Shown: positions 17,652 to 26,469, counted from the first letter of the stretch. The stretch is 64,000 nt of DNA from Bacteroidota bacterium (GCA_016868455.1 VGGV01000006.1:1-64000); one strand, 5' to 3'. Program-made: numbers and translations. The notes: a model not told the origin generated them from the sequence alone.

Positions 17652-19667
17652 ATGGGAAGAAAAAATTCACAAAAGCGAAAGAAAAAGGAAAAACTACGCC
17701 AGCCCGGAGACCAGTTGCTGAAGGGTGCACTGGAGATTACCCGTTCCGGAGTGGGTTTTGTTATAGCAGATGATGTGGATGTTGATATCCTTATCCGCCC
17801 AGGTGATTTTAATACGGCATTGCACGGAGATAAAGTGCGGGTGGTCATAAAAGAAGTGAGAAGCGGCGGCCGCCGGATGCAGGGGGTAATAAAAGAAGTG
17901 TTGCAGCGAAAGCGGACTGAATTTATCGGGAGGCTTGAGATGAACAAAGGATTTGCTTTTTTTATTGCAGAAATGGATAAGCCAATGCCGGATATATTTA
18001 TCCCGCTGGAAAATATCAATGGTGCAAAAGACAACGACAGGGTAGTAGTAAGGCTGCTGAACTGGGAAAATAATGAGAAGCGGCCTACCGGCGAAGTAAT
18101 GAGTGTGCTGGAAGAGGAAAGCGGCAACGATGCAGCGATGAAAGGAATTCTTCTGGAAGAAGGATTCCCGCTTTCCTTTTCTGATGATGCACTTGAAGTA
18201 GCGGCAAGAATACCGGATATTATTTCAGGAGAAGAAATAAAAAGAAGAAAGGATGTAAGAGATATACTTACTTTCACTATTGACCCTGTGGATGCAAAAG
18301 ATTTTGATGATGCCATTTCGCTCAGGAAACTTAAAACCGGTAACTATGAAATAGGGGTGCATATTGCAGATGTAAGCCACTTTGTAGAACCAGATACAAG
18401 CCTTGATAAGGAAGCATTCCAAAGAGGCACTTCTGTATACCTGCCCGACAGGGTGAACCCGATGCTGCCGGAACATATCTCCAATTTTCTTTGTTCATTA
18501 CGTCCAAGAGAAGATAAGCTTACTTTCTCCGTCATCTTCCAGGTAACGCCCAAAGGGGAAGTAAAACAGTTTTGGCTGGGCAAAACCCTGATCCATTCCG
18601 ACCACCGGTTTACGTACGAGGAAGTACAGGCCATCATCGAAGAGAAAGCCGGTTTGTATGCCGAAGAAATTTTGATATTGAATGAAATAGCGCAGCGGCT
18701 GAGAAAAAAGCGGTTCAATGCCGGAGCCATCAACTTTTCATCGCAGGAAGTTCGGTTTAAACTGAATGATAAAGGCGACCCTGTCGGCATTATGGTAAAA
18801 GAAAGTAAGGAGGCCCATCAGCTTATTGAAGAACTCATGTTGCTGGCCAACCGTACGGTGGCGGAGAACATTACAAAATTGAAAATTAATAATAAGCCAT
18901 TGCCTTTCCCCTACCGCATCCACGATGATCCGGATGAGGAAAAGCTGGTGCCTTTTGCCGCTTTTGCCAAAAAATTCGGCCATAAATTTGATACATCATC
19001 CCCGGACGCTATTGCCGCATCATTTAATCAGTTATTGAAAGATGTGCATGGCCGGCCTGAACAGCATGTGCTGGAGCAACTGGGCATTCGCACCATGGCC
19101 AAAGCAAAGTACACATCCAAAAATATCGGTCACTATGGGTTGGGGGTTGAGAACTATTGTCACTTTACTTCTCCCATCCGCCGTTACCCGGATGTAATGG
19201 TGCACCGGATACTTTTTGAGGTTTTAAACAATAAGATACAACCTGATAAAAAGCTTGAAGATAAATGCAAACACTGCAGTGAAAGGGAAAGGGCAGCTAT
19301 GGAGGCAGAAAGAGCCGGCAATAAATACATGCAGGTGCTGTATATGAAAAATTACCTGGGAGAGGAATTTGAGGGAGTGATAAGCGGCGTTGCCTCATTT
19401 GGTTTTTGGGTGGAAACAGTGGAGCATAAATGTGAAGGCCTTGTGAGTATAAACAGCCTGCTGGAATATGATGAGTTCAGGCATGAGGAAACCGAATATT
19501 GCCTGTCAGGCAGGCGGAGCGGCAAAAAATTCCGGATGGGTGACAAGGTTTGGATTAAAGTGGTGGCGGCCAACCTTACAAAAAGACAGCTGGATTATGA
19601 GTGGGTGGTGGCCGGTGAATTTGCGGCTGAAAAAAGCGGGAAAGAAAAAGGCAGGAAAAGAAAGTAA
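17652..19667 (+). CDS. rnr: Ribonuclease R (RNase II/R family exoribonuclease)
   Basis: 671 residues with a basic N-terminus (KNSQKRKKKEKLRQ), cold-shock-like domains, the catalytic RNB domain with TIDPVDAKDFDDAISLRKL (metal-binding aspartates) and CHFTSPIRRYPDVMVHRIL, then an S1 domain (GEEFEGVISGVASFGFWVE) and a Lys-rich tail (EKSGKEKGRKRK). It degrades structured RNA 3' to 5'. It is shorter than the 813-residue E. coli enzyme, mainly at the ends. Tight spacing suggests co-transcription from rsmD through the prenyl synthase gene. Confidence 0.93.
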   Translation: MGRKNSQKRKKKEKLRQPGDQLLKGALEITRSGVGFVIADDVDVDILIRPGDFNTALHGDKVRVVIKEVRSGGRRMQGVIKEVLQRKRTEFIGRLEMNKGFAFFIAEMDKPMPDIFIPLENINGAKDNDRVVVRLLNWENNEKRPTGEVMSVLEEESGNDAAMKGILLEEGFPLSFSDDALEVAARIPDIISGEEIKRRKDVRDILTFTIDPVDAKDFDDAISLRKLKTGNYEIGVHIADVSHFVEPDTSLDKEAFQRGTSVYLPDRVNPMLPEHISNFLCSLRPREDKLTFSVIFQVTPKGEVKQFWLGKTLIHSDHRFTYEEVQAIIEEKAGLYAEEILILNEIAQRLRKKRFNAGAINFSSQEVRFKLNDKGDPVGIMVKESKEAHQLIEELMLLANRTVAENITKLKINNKPLPFPYRIHDDPDEEKLVPFAAFAKKFGHKFDTSSPDAIAASFNQLLKDVHGRPEQHVLEQLGIRTMAKAKYTSKNIGHYGLGVENYCHFTSPIRRYPDVMVHRILFEVLNNKIQPDKKLEDKCKHCSERERAAMEAERAGNKYMQVLYMKNYLGEEFEGVISGVASFGFWVETVEHKCEGLVSINSLLEYDEFRHEETEYCLSGRRSGKKFRMGDKVWIKVVAANLTKRQLDYEWVVAGEFAAEKSGKEKGRKRK

Positions 19668-19682
19668 TACTTATTTTCAGTT

Positions 19683-20648
19683 ATGCAAAGTTTTGAACTT
19701 TTATCTCAGAAATTTAACCTCTACTTTGATAAACGGCATTTCCCGGAGGAACCGGCCAGTTTATATGAACCCTGTGAGTATTTTTTGGGGATCGGTGGTA
19801 AAAGAATAAGGCCGGTGCTTTGCCTGATGGGTAATGAATTGTTTGAAGAAATCAGGGAGGATGCCTGGCATGTAGGAACTGCTATCGAGCTTTTCCACAA
19901 CTTTACCCTGATACATGACGATATCATGGATAAAGCACCTCTCAGGAGAGGCAAGGAAACAGTTCATCATAAATATGGCGGCAATACAGCTATACTTACC
20001 GGGGATGTGATGCTCTTAAAGGCCTATGAGGAGCTGAATAAGATTAATATCAGCTTTCTTCGTGCTATTCTCACATTATTTAATAAAACAGCTACCCGTG
20101 TTTGTGAAGGCCAGCAAATGGATATGGATTTTGAGCAAATGGAAAACGTAAGCCTGGATGCATACCTCAAGATGATTGAGCTCAAAACTTCGGTTGCACT
20201 GGCAGCGAGCCTGCAAACAGGTTCTATAATCGGGGGTGCAGGTGAACGAAATCAAAACCTGCTTTCTGAGTTTGGAAAAAAATTGGGTATTGCCTTCCAG
20301 GTGCAGGACGATTACCTGGATGCTTTCGGCGATCCGGGAAAATTCGGCAAACAGGTTGGAGGCGATATTCTTGCCAATAAAAAAACTTTTTTGCTCATCC
20401 ATGCGATGGAAACAGCATCCCCTGCTATGAAAAAAGAATTGGCAGATTTGCTTTCGGGCAAAAGTGCGAAGAAAGTTGACCGGGTACTGCAGATATACCG
20501 TGACTGCAAGGCAGACAGCTGGGCCCTGCAGCTAAAAAATAAATACCTGGACGAAGCGTTTGAACACCTGGAAGATATTGCGGTTCTTTCTAAAAGAAAA
20601 GAACCGCTCAGAGAGCTGGCTCATTTCCTAATCAAGAGGGATCATTAA
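19683..20648 (+). CDS. Polyprenyl (isoprenoid) diphosphate synthase
   Basis: 321 residues with both aspartate-rich motifs: HDDIMDKAPLRRG (first) at about 80-95 and QVQDDYLDAFGD (second) at about 205. KRIRPVLCLMGNELF near the N-terminus is the substrate-phosphate site. Which chain length it makes cannot be read safely; small and bulky residues before the first motif (AIELFHNFTLIHDD) fit a short- to medium-chain synthase. It follows rnr by 15 bp. Confidence 0.88.
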   Translation: MQSFELLSQKFNLYFDKRHFPEEPASLYEPCEYFLGIGGKRIRPVLCLMGNELFEEIREDAWHVGTAIELFHNFTLIHDDIMDKAPLRRGKETVHHKYGGNTAILTGDVMLLKAYEELNKINISFLRAILTLFNKTATRVCEGQQMDMDFEQMENVSLDAYLKMIELKTSVALAASLQTGSIIGGAGERNQNLLSEFGKKLGIAFQVQDDYLDAFGDPGKFGKQVGGDILANKKTFLLIHAMETASPAMKKELADLLSGKSAKKVDRVLQIYRDCKADSWALQLKNKYLDEAFEHLEDIAVLSKRKEPLRELAHFLIKRDH

Positions 20649-20653
20649 CCCAT

Positions 20654-21028
20654 TTATACATAAGTTGCATTTACATCAAAGCCGTTGGCGATACAGACAG
20701 CGATAATGACCAGGTCAACCAGCAGGCTGAAGAAGAAAACTGGGATGGTAATCCTGGTAGGCATAGCTGCCAGATTGGTGACCACACAAACAGCCATCGC
20801 AACGATGGCAAAGGGCCAGAAGATAAAATGATTGCCTGTAAAAACGATGGCGAGCATGGTAAGGATGGTAGCTACGCAGCCATGCCCGGCAAGTATGCCT
20901 GCTGTCCATCCAAACCGGTTCTTTTCCTGCCCGTCGGCCCATTGAATAAAACGTTTCCATAATGAAGGATGCGATTGGCCCAGGGTTTGGCTATCAGAAA
21001 ATACCTGTTGGTGAATTGTTGTCTGCAT
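20654..21028 (-). CDS. Small membrane protein, unknown function
   Basis: 124 residues with a soluble N-terminal third (QTLGQSHPSLWKRFIQWADG) and three hydrophobic segments (about 45-65, 68-88 and 95-115). No family recognised. The stop lies 5 bp from the convergent prenyl synthase stop. The next gene upstream, the APC permease, is divergent. Confidence 0.65.
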   Translation of the reverse strand: MQTTIHQQVFSDSQTLGQSHPSLWKRFIQWADGQEKNRFGWTAGILAGHGCVATILTMLAIVFTGNHFIFWPFAIVAMAVCVVTNLAAMPTRITIPVFFFSLLVDLVIIAVCIANGFDVNATYV

Positions 21029-21198
21029 ATAAATGGTTTATGTGCAAAAATCCCCAGCTCTTCCATTTTGGTATATGATGTTTTACAACCGGAGATATGA
21101 TTTTTGTCAACCCTGTCCGCTCTACTGTGGAGAAAGTTGTACAGAACTGCTTTGGAAACGGGTTTTTCCCCTATTTTGACACAACAAAACCAACTGCC

Positions 21199-22842
21199 AT
21201 GCTCAATCAACTCTTCCGGAAGAAATCAATACCCCATATTCTCAGAGAAGCCGAAGCCGGCCTGCATGACGGGCACGGTACCGGCCTAAAAAAAGTGCTG
21301 GGTGTCCGTGACCTTACCTTTTTTGGCATAGCGGCTATTATAGGCGCCGGCATTTTCAGCGGTATCGGTCAAGCCGCTTCCAATGGCGGACCGGGAGTTG
21401 TTTTTCTTTACATGTTTACAGCAATGGCCTGTGGTTTTGCAGCTTTATGTTATGCTGAGTTTGCTTCCACAGTTCCGGTTTCAGGCAGCGCCTATACCTA
21501 CTCCTATGTTGCCTTTGGAGAAATTTTTGCCTGGATCATTGGGTGGGATTTACTGATGGAGTATGCTATCGGAAATATTGCAGTGGCTATATCCTGGAGT
21601 GATTATTTTACCCGGCTGATGGATTCGGCCGGTATGCATATACCCGATTGGATGACGATGGATTATATGACTGCGAAGGCGGGAGCCACCGCAGAAGCAC
21701 TATCGGCCTGGGCCAATGCACCGAAATTAATCGGCTTTAGACTCATTATGGATGTACCGGCCTTACTGATTGTGGCACTTATAACTTATATTGTTTTTGT
21801 GGGCATTAAAGAATCCCGTTCGGCCAGCAACGTCATGGTAATATTGAAGCTGGCAGTTATTTTCCTGGTAATAGTTTTGGGAGCATTTTATATCAACCCG
21901 GATAACTGGTCGCCCTTTACACCCAATGGTTTTGGCGGCATCATGAAGGGGGTTTCTGCTGTATTTTTTGCCTATATCGGGTTTGATGCAATCTCAACCA
22001 CCGCAGAAGAATGTAAAAACCCGCAACGGGATTTACCGAGGGGAATGATCTACTCACTCATTATCTGCACGGTTGTATATGTGTTGCTGGCATTGGTGCT
22101 TACGGGCATGGTGCATTATACCAAATTGGCGGTGGGCGACCCGCTGGCCATGGTATTTGATGCAAAGGGTATGAAATTTATTTCGGGTATCGTAGCTGTC
22201 AGCGCTATTATAGCTACGGCCAGTGTGCTGCTGGTATTCCAACTGGGACAACCAAGGATATGGATGAGTATGAGCCGGGATGGTTTGCTCCCAAAGATAT
22301 TTTCCAGGATACATCCAAGACATGGTACACCATCATTCTCTACAATTCTTACTGGCCTTTTTGTAGCTATTCCGGCGCTGTTCCTGAATCTGGGCGAAGT
22401 GCTTTCTTTAACCAGCATCGGAACTTTGTTTGCCTTTGTGCTGGTATGCGGTGGTGTACTGGTATTGCAGACAAGAAAAGATAAACCGGAAAGCAAGTTC
22501 AAAGTGCCGTATGTAAACGGACAGCTGATCTACCCACTGTTGCTGGTTGCAGGAATAGTATTGATACAAATTAAAGTTCCTTCACATTTTACTGAGGATA
22601 TCTGGACAAAAGATACCTGGGTGATGGCCATATTCTGGCTGATTGCTGTTATAATGGCTGTTTTGGCCATTATGAAAAAACTTTCACTGCTGCCGGTTCT
22701 TGGCTTGATAAGCTGTTTATACCTGATGGCCCAGGAAACGCATAAGGTATGGATGCGGTTTCTTGTCTGGCTTGGTATTGGCCTCGTTATTTACTTTCTG
22801 TATAGCTACAGCCATAGTAAACTGGCGAAACGGAAAGAATAA
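21199..22842 (+). CDS. APC superfamily amino acid permease
   Basis: 547 residues from the ATG at 21199, chosen because it gives the usual cytoplasmic N-terminus (MLNQLFRKKS) before VLGVRDLTFFGIAAIIGAGI, the first helix with its substrate-binding GAGIF loop. About 12-14 membrane segments follow, with VFFAYIGFDAISTTAEECKNP, the helix 6 signature of cationic amino acid transporters (CAT/YfnA type). It takes up amino acids across the inner membrane; specificity is uncertain. A strong terminator follows. Confidence 0.88.
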   Translation: MLNQLFRKKSIPHILREAEAGLHDGHGTGLKKVLGVRDLTFFGIAAIIGAGIFSGIGQAASNGGPGVVFLYMFTAMACGFAALCYAEFASTVPVSGSAYTYSYVAFGEIFAWIIGWDLLMEYAIGNIAVAISWSDYFTRLMDSAGMHIPDWMTMDYMTAKAGATAEALSAWANAPKLIGFRLIMDVPALLIVALITYIVFVGIKESRSASNVMVILKLAVIFLVIVLGAFYINPDNWSPFTPNGFGGIMKGVSAVFFAYIGFDAISTTAEECKNPQRDLPRGMIYSLIICTVVYVLLALVLTGMVHYTKLAVGDPLAMVFDAKGMKFISGIVAVSAIIATASVLLVFQLGQPRIWMSMSRDGLLPKIFSRIHPRHGTPSFSTILTGLFVAIPALFLNLGEVLSLTSIGTLFAFVLVCGGVLVLQTRKDKPESKFKVPYVNGQLIYPLLLVAGIVLIQIKVPSHFTEDIWTKDTWVMAIFWLIAVIMAVLAIMKKLSLLPVLGLISCLYLMAQETHKVWMRFLVWLGIGLVIYFLYSYSHSKLAKRKE

Positions 22843-22862
22843 TTATCTGATAAAGATATCAG

Positions 22863-22891
22863 GAGTGCCGCAGTTAAGAACTGCGGCACTC
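22863..22891 (+). terminator. Rho-independent terminator after the APC permease
   Basis: GAGTGCCGCAGTT / AACTGCGGCACTC, a perfect 13-bp stem with a 3-nt loop, followed by TTATTTTT. The T tract is also part of a TATTTTTG box for the next gene. Confidence 0.9.
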
Positions 22892-22892
22892 T

Positions 22893-22900
22893 TATTTTTG
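22893..22900 (+). promoter_or_regulatory. Bacteroidota -7 box (TATTTTTG) overlapping a terminator tail
   Basis: TATTTTTG fits TAnnTTTG and ends 4 bp before the ATG at 22905, so transcription would begin at or just beside the start codon. T-rich terminator tails can match the motif by chance. Confidence 0.4.
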
Positions 22901-22904
22901 TACC

Positions 22905-23924
22905 ATGAAGTACCAGGTTGGAGATACAGTTCTCATTTTACACTCGGGCGAAGAGGCGGTGGTAACAGACATCATCAATGACAAGATGTTGATGGTGGAT
23001 GTAAAGGGGGTGACCTTTCCCGTTTACATGGACCAGGTGGATTTCCCTTACTTCAAAAGGTTTACTGAAAAAAAAATAACTCCCGCCAAAAAAGAAAAAC
23101 AATACATAGATGATGTAAGAAAAGAAAAAAGGGCAGAGCAAAACAAGGTGGAGGACGGCGTATGGCTTACCTTTCTGCCGGTAATGGATACCGATGAGTT
23201 TGGGGACGTGTTGGTGGAAGAGCTGAAGCTTCATCTTGTCAACCATACATCCGCAGCCTATAATTTTACATACAAACTGCATTATTTCGGCAAGCCTGAT
23301 TTTCAGTTAAAGAATATGGTGCATCCTCTTGAAGATTTTTACCTGCACGACATCCCTTTTGAAGATCTGAATGACAGTCCCTCTTTTGAGTTTAATTTTT
23401 CACTATCCGAAGCGAACAAAAAGAAGGCTGATCATTTTGAATCGGCCGTAAAACTGAAACCCAAACAGCTTTTTGCCAAAATTGAGGAACTGAAACAAAA
23501 GAACCAGGCCACTTTTTCCCAACTTTTGTTTGAAAAATTTCCTGATAAAGTACATGAAGACAAACCTGAACCAGGAAGGTTTGTTGCAAAAGGGCACAAA
23601 ATTTACGACGCTTCTGAGGCACGGCAACACCTGGAGCCGGCAAGGTCAGTGGTTGATCTGCATATTGAAAAACTGACAGACGACTGGAAGCACCTGAGCA
23701 ATTACGAGATAATGAGCCTGCAGTTAAAAACATTTGAAAACTATTATCACCTCGCCGTTGCCCATTACCAGCCTTCACTGATTGTGATTCATGGAGTGGG
23801 AGAGGGTGTGCTGCGGAATGAAATACATGATATTTTAAGGTTGAAGAAGGAAGTAAAATCGTTTGTAAACCAGTATCATCCGAGCTTCGGATACGGGGCC
23901 ACGGAGATATTTTTTGAGTATTAG
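22905..23924 (+). CDS. DUF2027 and Smr domain protein
   Basis: 339 residues. The N-terminal 60 residues (VGDTVLILHSGEEAVVTDII) form a small barrel like that in MutS2-linked proteins, followed by a charged linker (KKITPAKKEKQYIDDVRKEKR), a beta domain, DUF2027, and a C-terminal Smr domain from about 250: VVDLHIEKLTDDW and IVIHGVGEGVLRNEIHDIL, the two conserved DxH and HGxG motifs of this nuclease family. Smr domains cleave branched DNA or RNA; the role of this Bacteroidota protein is not known. No MutS part is present. Confidence 0.87.
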   Translation: MKYQVGDTVLILHSGEEAVVTDIINDKMLMVDVKGVTFPVYMDQVDFPYFKRFTEKKITPAKKEKQYIDDVRKEKRAEQNKVEDGVWLTFLPVMDTDEFGDVLVEELKLHLVNHTSAAYNFTYKLHYFGKPDFQLKNMVHPLEDFYLHDIPFEDLNDSPSFEFNFSLSEANKKKADHFESAVKLKPKQLFAKIEELKQKNQATFSQLLFEKFPDKVHEDKPEPGRFVAKGHKIYDASEARQHLEPARSVVDLHIEKLTDDWKHLSNYEIMSLQLKTFENYYHLAVAHYQPSLIVIHGVGEGVLRNEIHDILRLKKEVKSFVNQYHPSFGYGATEIFFEY

Positions 23925-24013
23925 AATAATTGAAAGCTGAATAGCGAACAGAACATACAAGAGTGCGGCGCAATAAAAGTGGATAATAACAATATAGCCG
24001 GCTAATAAATATT

Positions 24014-24021
24014 TATCTTTG
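24014..24021 (+). promoter_or_regulatory. Bacteroidota -7 box (TATCTTTG) of rnpB
   Basis: TATCTTTG fits TAnnTTTG and ends 5 bp before the first base of the proposed P1 helix of rnpB, the spacing expected for a start there. Confidence 0.65.
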
Positions 24022-24055
24022 CAGCGCTACAAGCCGGGCTATCGCTCCCACGCCT

Positions 24056-24073
24056 GCCTGTCAGCAGACAGGC
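24056..24073. repeat. GC-rich palindrome in the P3 region of rnpB
   Basis: GCCTGTC / GACAGGC with a 4-nt loop, preceded by GCCT. It sits inside the CCCAC / GTGGG helix (24047-24051 with 24079-24083). Confidence 0.7.
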
Positions 24074-24170
24074 TTCCAGTGGGGGAGGAAAGTCCGGACA
24101 GCACAGAGCAATGCACCGGTGAAGAGCCGGGTTCTGCTACGGCAGGAACAGACAGTGCCACAGAAAATAA

Positions 24171-24207
24171 CCTCACCCCCAAACCCCTCTCCACCCGGTG
24201 GAGAGGG
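24171..24207. repeat. CCTCACCCCCAAACCCCTCTCC-type repeat inside rnpB
   Basis: CCTCACCCCC, then CCCTCTCCACC pairing with GGTGGAGAGGG. Its first six bases also pair with GTGAGG at 24234-24239, extending a variable rnpB helix. A near copy starts at 24478. Confidence 0.75.
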
Positions 24208-24335
24208 AGAGCAAGGAGTGAAAGGGTGAAAATGTGAGGTAAGAGCTCACAGCTTTTGATGGTAACATCATCGGCGGGTAAACCTTGCATGCTGAAATGC
24301 CACATATAGTACCGTTTTGAGGACTGCTCGTCCAA

Positions 24336-24356
24336 GCCTGCCTACCGGCAGGCAGG
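24336..24356. repeat. GCCTGCCTACCGGCAGGCAGG palindrome in rnpB
   Basis: GCCTGCC / GGCAGGC with loop TACC at the tip of a variable helix between TCGTCCAA and GGGTAGGCAG. Related sequence lies at 24056 and 63789. Confidence 0.75.
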
Positions 24357-24477
24357 GTACAGGGTAGGCAGATTGATCCCCTAAAGTAATTTTGGGGACA
24401 GATAAATGATAGTCTATATCCACTTTTGCCAAGGCTATCGTGGATGAAACAGAATCCGGCTTACAGGCTTCTAGCAC

Positions 24478-24514
24478 CTCACCCCCGGCCCCTCTCCGTC
24501 TGGAGAGGGGAGGC
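24478..24514. repeat. CCTCACCCCCGGCCCCTCTCC-type repeat downstream of rnpB
   Basis: CCCCTCTCC / GGAGAGGGG with loop GTCT, preceded by CCTCACCCCC. It begins two bases after the rnpB P1 helix and may also act as a terminator between rnpB and the convergent CPBP gene. Confidence 0.7.
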
Positions 24515-24521
24515 GGAGAGG

Positions 24522-25430
24522 CTAATAAAAGTTATTTCCAATATAGCCTCCCAATTCCATCATCCAGGCAATGCCAAGATGAACCAGGAAACCGCCCCAG
24601 ATGGATCGGGTATTATAGACGATAATTCCAAGAATAATTCCCCCAAAGTAAGAGCTGATGCATTCGCCAAGCGGTTTGCCGAAATGTATGGTGCAGTAAA
24701 AACAGGCCATCGGTAGTATGGCATCCCTGCCTGCCCATTTTACAAATGCCAGCACCAAAAAGCCGCGGAAAAAAAGTTCAATTGTAATAAAATCGCTGCC
24801 GTATGAAAACTCAAAGAGCAGTTTGTGCCACCCGGTGATGCGGTCATCCTGAAATACACCTTCAATGGATTTTAATTTTGGATAAACAGCGAGAAAATCC
24901 GCTTGAGTGGAAGCTGCCGCCACCAGCGGCAGCATGATGAGCAGCATTATAAAATAGGGCTTCCGGTTAAATCCTTTTGTCTCCAGGCCATAGAAAGGCT
25001 GATCGGAGTCAAATATTTTCCAAATAATAAATAATAAGCTCCCAATAACAAGAACCAGTAAGGGCCAGTAAAACACATGGTTCCAGTACTCATTCCAACC
25101 TTTATCATCGGAAAAATGGAGGGGGATATCCAATGACAATTTCAATGCAAAAATGGCCGGGGCAATCAGCAATAATAGTATAAAACGGAGCGGATAAAAG
25201 GATTTACGGCCCATCAGCCGGCAAAAAAAATAGGGCAGGATAAAGGCGGCCGCAAAGACCAGGTACCAGCCGGTAAGTTTAACGGAAAATGGATTTTTTC
25301 TTATCAGCCCATCCAGGTCAAAGTGATAATTAGTAAATATTAAAACCGCTGTAAATAGTGTAGTTAGAGCGAATATTTTTTTATCTGCCTGACGGCTATA
25401 GAGTTTTATATAGTTAATGATCGTTTTCAG
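24522..25430 (-). CDS. CPBP family intramembrane metalloprotease
   Basis: The listed ORF starts at the ATG at 25214, but the frame is open a further 80 codons upstream and clearly coding there: KTIINYIKLYSRQADKKIFA, then a hydrophobic helix ALTTLFTAVLIFTNY, and TGWYLVFAAAFILPYFFCRL running into MGRKSFYPL. No ATG, GTG or TTG is found; I place the start at the CTG at 25430, giving 302 residues. The protease motifs are ELFFRGFLVLAF (usual EExxxR), CTIHFGKPLGE and FLVHLGIAWMMELGG. CPBP proteins cleave or bind substrates within the membrane; many are unassigned. The exact start is uncertain. Confidence 0.78.
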   Translation of the reverse strand: MKTIINYIKLYSRQADKKIFALTTLFTAVLIFTNYHFDLDGLIRKNPFSVKLTGWYLVFAAAFILPYFFCRLMGRKSFYPLRFILLLLIAPAIFALKLSLDIPLHFSDDKGWNEYWNHVFYWPLLVLVIGSLLFIIWKIFDSDQPFYGLETKGFNRKPYFIMLLIMLPLVAAASTQADFLAVYPKLKSIEGVFQDDRITGWHKLLFEFSYGSDFITIELFFRGFLVLAFVKWAGRDAILPMACFYCTIHFGKPLGECISSYFGGIILGIIVYNTRSIWGGFLVHLGIAWMMELGGYIGNNFY

Positions 25431-25581
25431 AACCCGAAAAATAAAATATTTTACCGGTCTTTAAACTTTCTTGCTCCGCCCACTTCAAAAGTTGCGTTAA
25501 AACTACTACGCTCTTAAAAAAATGAAACAATCATGAGCCCCGTAGTTCACCTTATTTTGAAACCCTAAAAAAAGTATAGCC

Positions 25582-26469
25582 ATGAAAACTATCTTTTTTA
25601 ACCGGATAACCCTTGCAATACTTGCCCTGTTATTTACCGGTTTCCTTTTTTCCTGCCAGAAAGAAACAAGTTCTTCAACCGACGGACTGACTGATGAGCA
25701 GGCAACCACCTATTCTGACGAAAGCGCCCAGGCAGAAGCCAGTTTTGATGATGTGGAAGATATCGGTATGATTGCCGCAGAAGAAGAAGGCGTTGCCAGC
25801 ACCGGCCGCGGATATCATCCCCTTTTTGAAGAACTCCGGCTGCGTCTCGGTCCCTGCGCCACAATTACTGTTACACCTAATGACAGCACCTACCCCAAAA
25901 CAATAACCATAGATTTTGGGCCGGTGGGTTGTCTGTGTGCAGATGGGAAATACCGCAGAGGCGCCATCGTCATACATTTAACTGCCCCTATCCGCAGACC
26001 CGGGGCTGTAATGACCATCACTTTCGTTGACTTTTATTTAAACAGGGCCCATATTGAAGGCACCAAGATTGTAAGCAACCTGAGTGAGGGCGGCAATATC
26101 AAATTCACGGTGCAGGTGGTGGATGGTAAAGTAACTTTCCCCAATGGAAGAGGCTGGCAGTATGATGCACTAAAATTTGTTGCCCAGATTGAGGGTGGCG
26201 CTACACGAATTGTACGGGATGATGTGTATAAAATAGAAGGCCGGTCAAAAACGGTATTTAATAGCGGTCTTACAGTTAACCTGAACACGGAATCTCCGCT
26301 GATAAAGAAAGTGGTTTGTCCCTGGATCAGCAATGGCACTTTGAAAATTAAGATCAACAGCCGGGTACTGTTTCTAGACTATGGTGCACCGAATAATGGA
26401 GAATGCGATAACAAAGCATTACTTTCATGGAACAACGGTAATAACCACAGGCTGATCACACTTCCTTAA
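25582..26469 (+). CDS. Lipoprotein, unknown function (acidic linker plus beta domain)
   Basis: 295 residues. A lipoprotein signal (LALLFTGFLFSC) is followed by an acidic, disordered-looking linker (SDESAQAEASFDDVEDIG, AAEEE) and a beta-rich domain with GPCATITVTPNDSTYPKTIT, FGPVGCLCADGKYRRGAI and VDFYLNRAHIEGTK. I have seen this pattern in Bacteroidota proteins without a known role. Three cysteines in CATIT and CLC, plus two later, could form disulfides. A hairpin terminator follows. Confidence 0.75.
   Translation: MKTIFFNRITLAILALLFTGFLFSCQKETSSSTDGLTDEQATTYSDESAQAEASFDDVEDIGMIAAEEEGVASTGRGYHPLFEELRLRLGPCATITVTPNDSTYPKTITIDFGPVGCLCADGKYRRGAIVIHLTAPIRRPGAVMTITFVDFYLNRAHIEGTKIVSNLSEGGNIKFTVQVVDGKVTFPNGRGWQYDALKFVAQIEGGATRIVRDDVYKIEGRSKTVFNSGLTVNLNTESPLIKKVVCPWISNGTLKIKINSRVLFLDYGAPNNGECDNKALLSWNNGNNHRLITLP

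Larger units (their letters stand above)
24026..24475 (+). ncRNA. rnpB: RNase P RNA
   Basis: The RNA component of RNase P, which matures tRNA 5' ends. The hallmark segments are all present in order: GAGGAAAGTCCGGACA (P4 5' strand), AGAGCAATGCACCGG, GGTAAGAGCTCAC, GGGTAAACCTTG, CAGATTGATCCCC and ACAGAATCCGGCTTACAGGC (P4 3' strand with the conserved end). Bases 24026-24035 pair with 24466-24475 with one mismatch, which sets P1 and the ends. The length, about 450 nt, is larger than usual because three variable helices hold palindromic repeats (24056-24073, 24171-24207, 24336-24356). ORFs drawn across it (24019, 24039, 24268) are not genes. Confidence 0.93.

Noticed and set aside
19500-19525. GCCTGTCAGGCAGGC palindrome inside rnr
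   Set aside because: It resembles the rnpB palindromes, but the encoded CLSGRRSGKKFRMGD aligns with the family without an insertion, so it looks like chance.
24019-24477. ORFs 24019-24237, 24039-24335 and 24268-24477
   Set aside because: They overlap the RNase P RNA gene, whose conserved segments run through the whole stretch.
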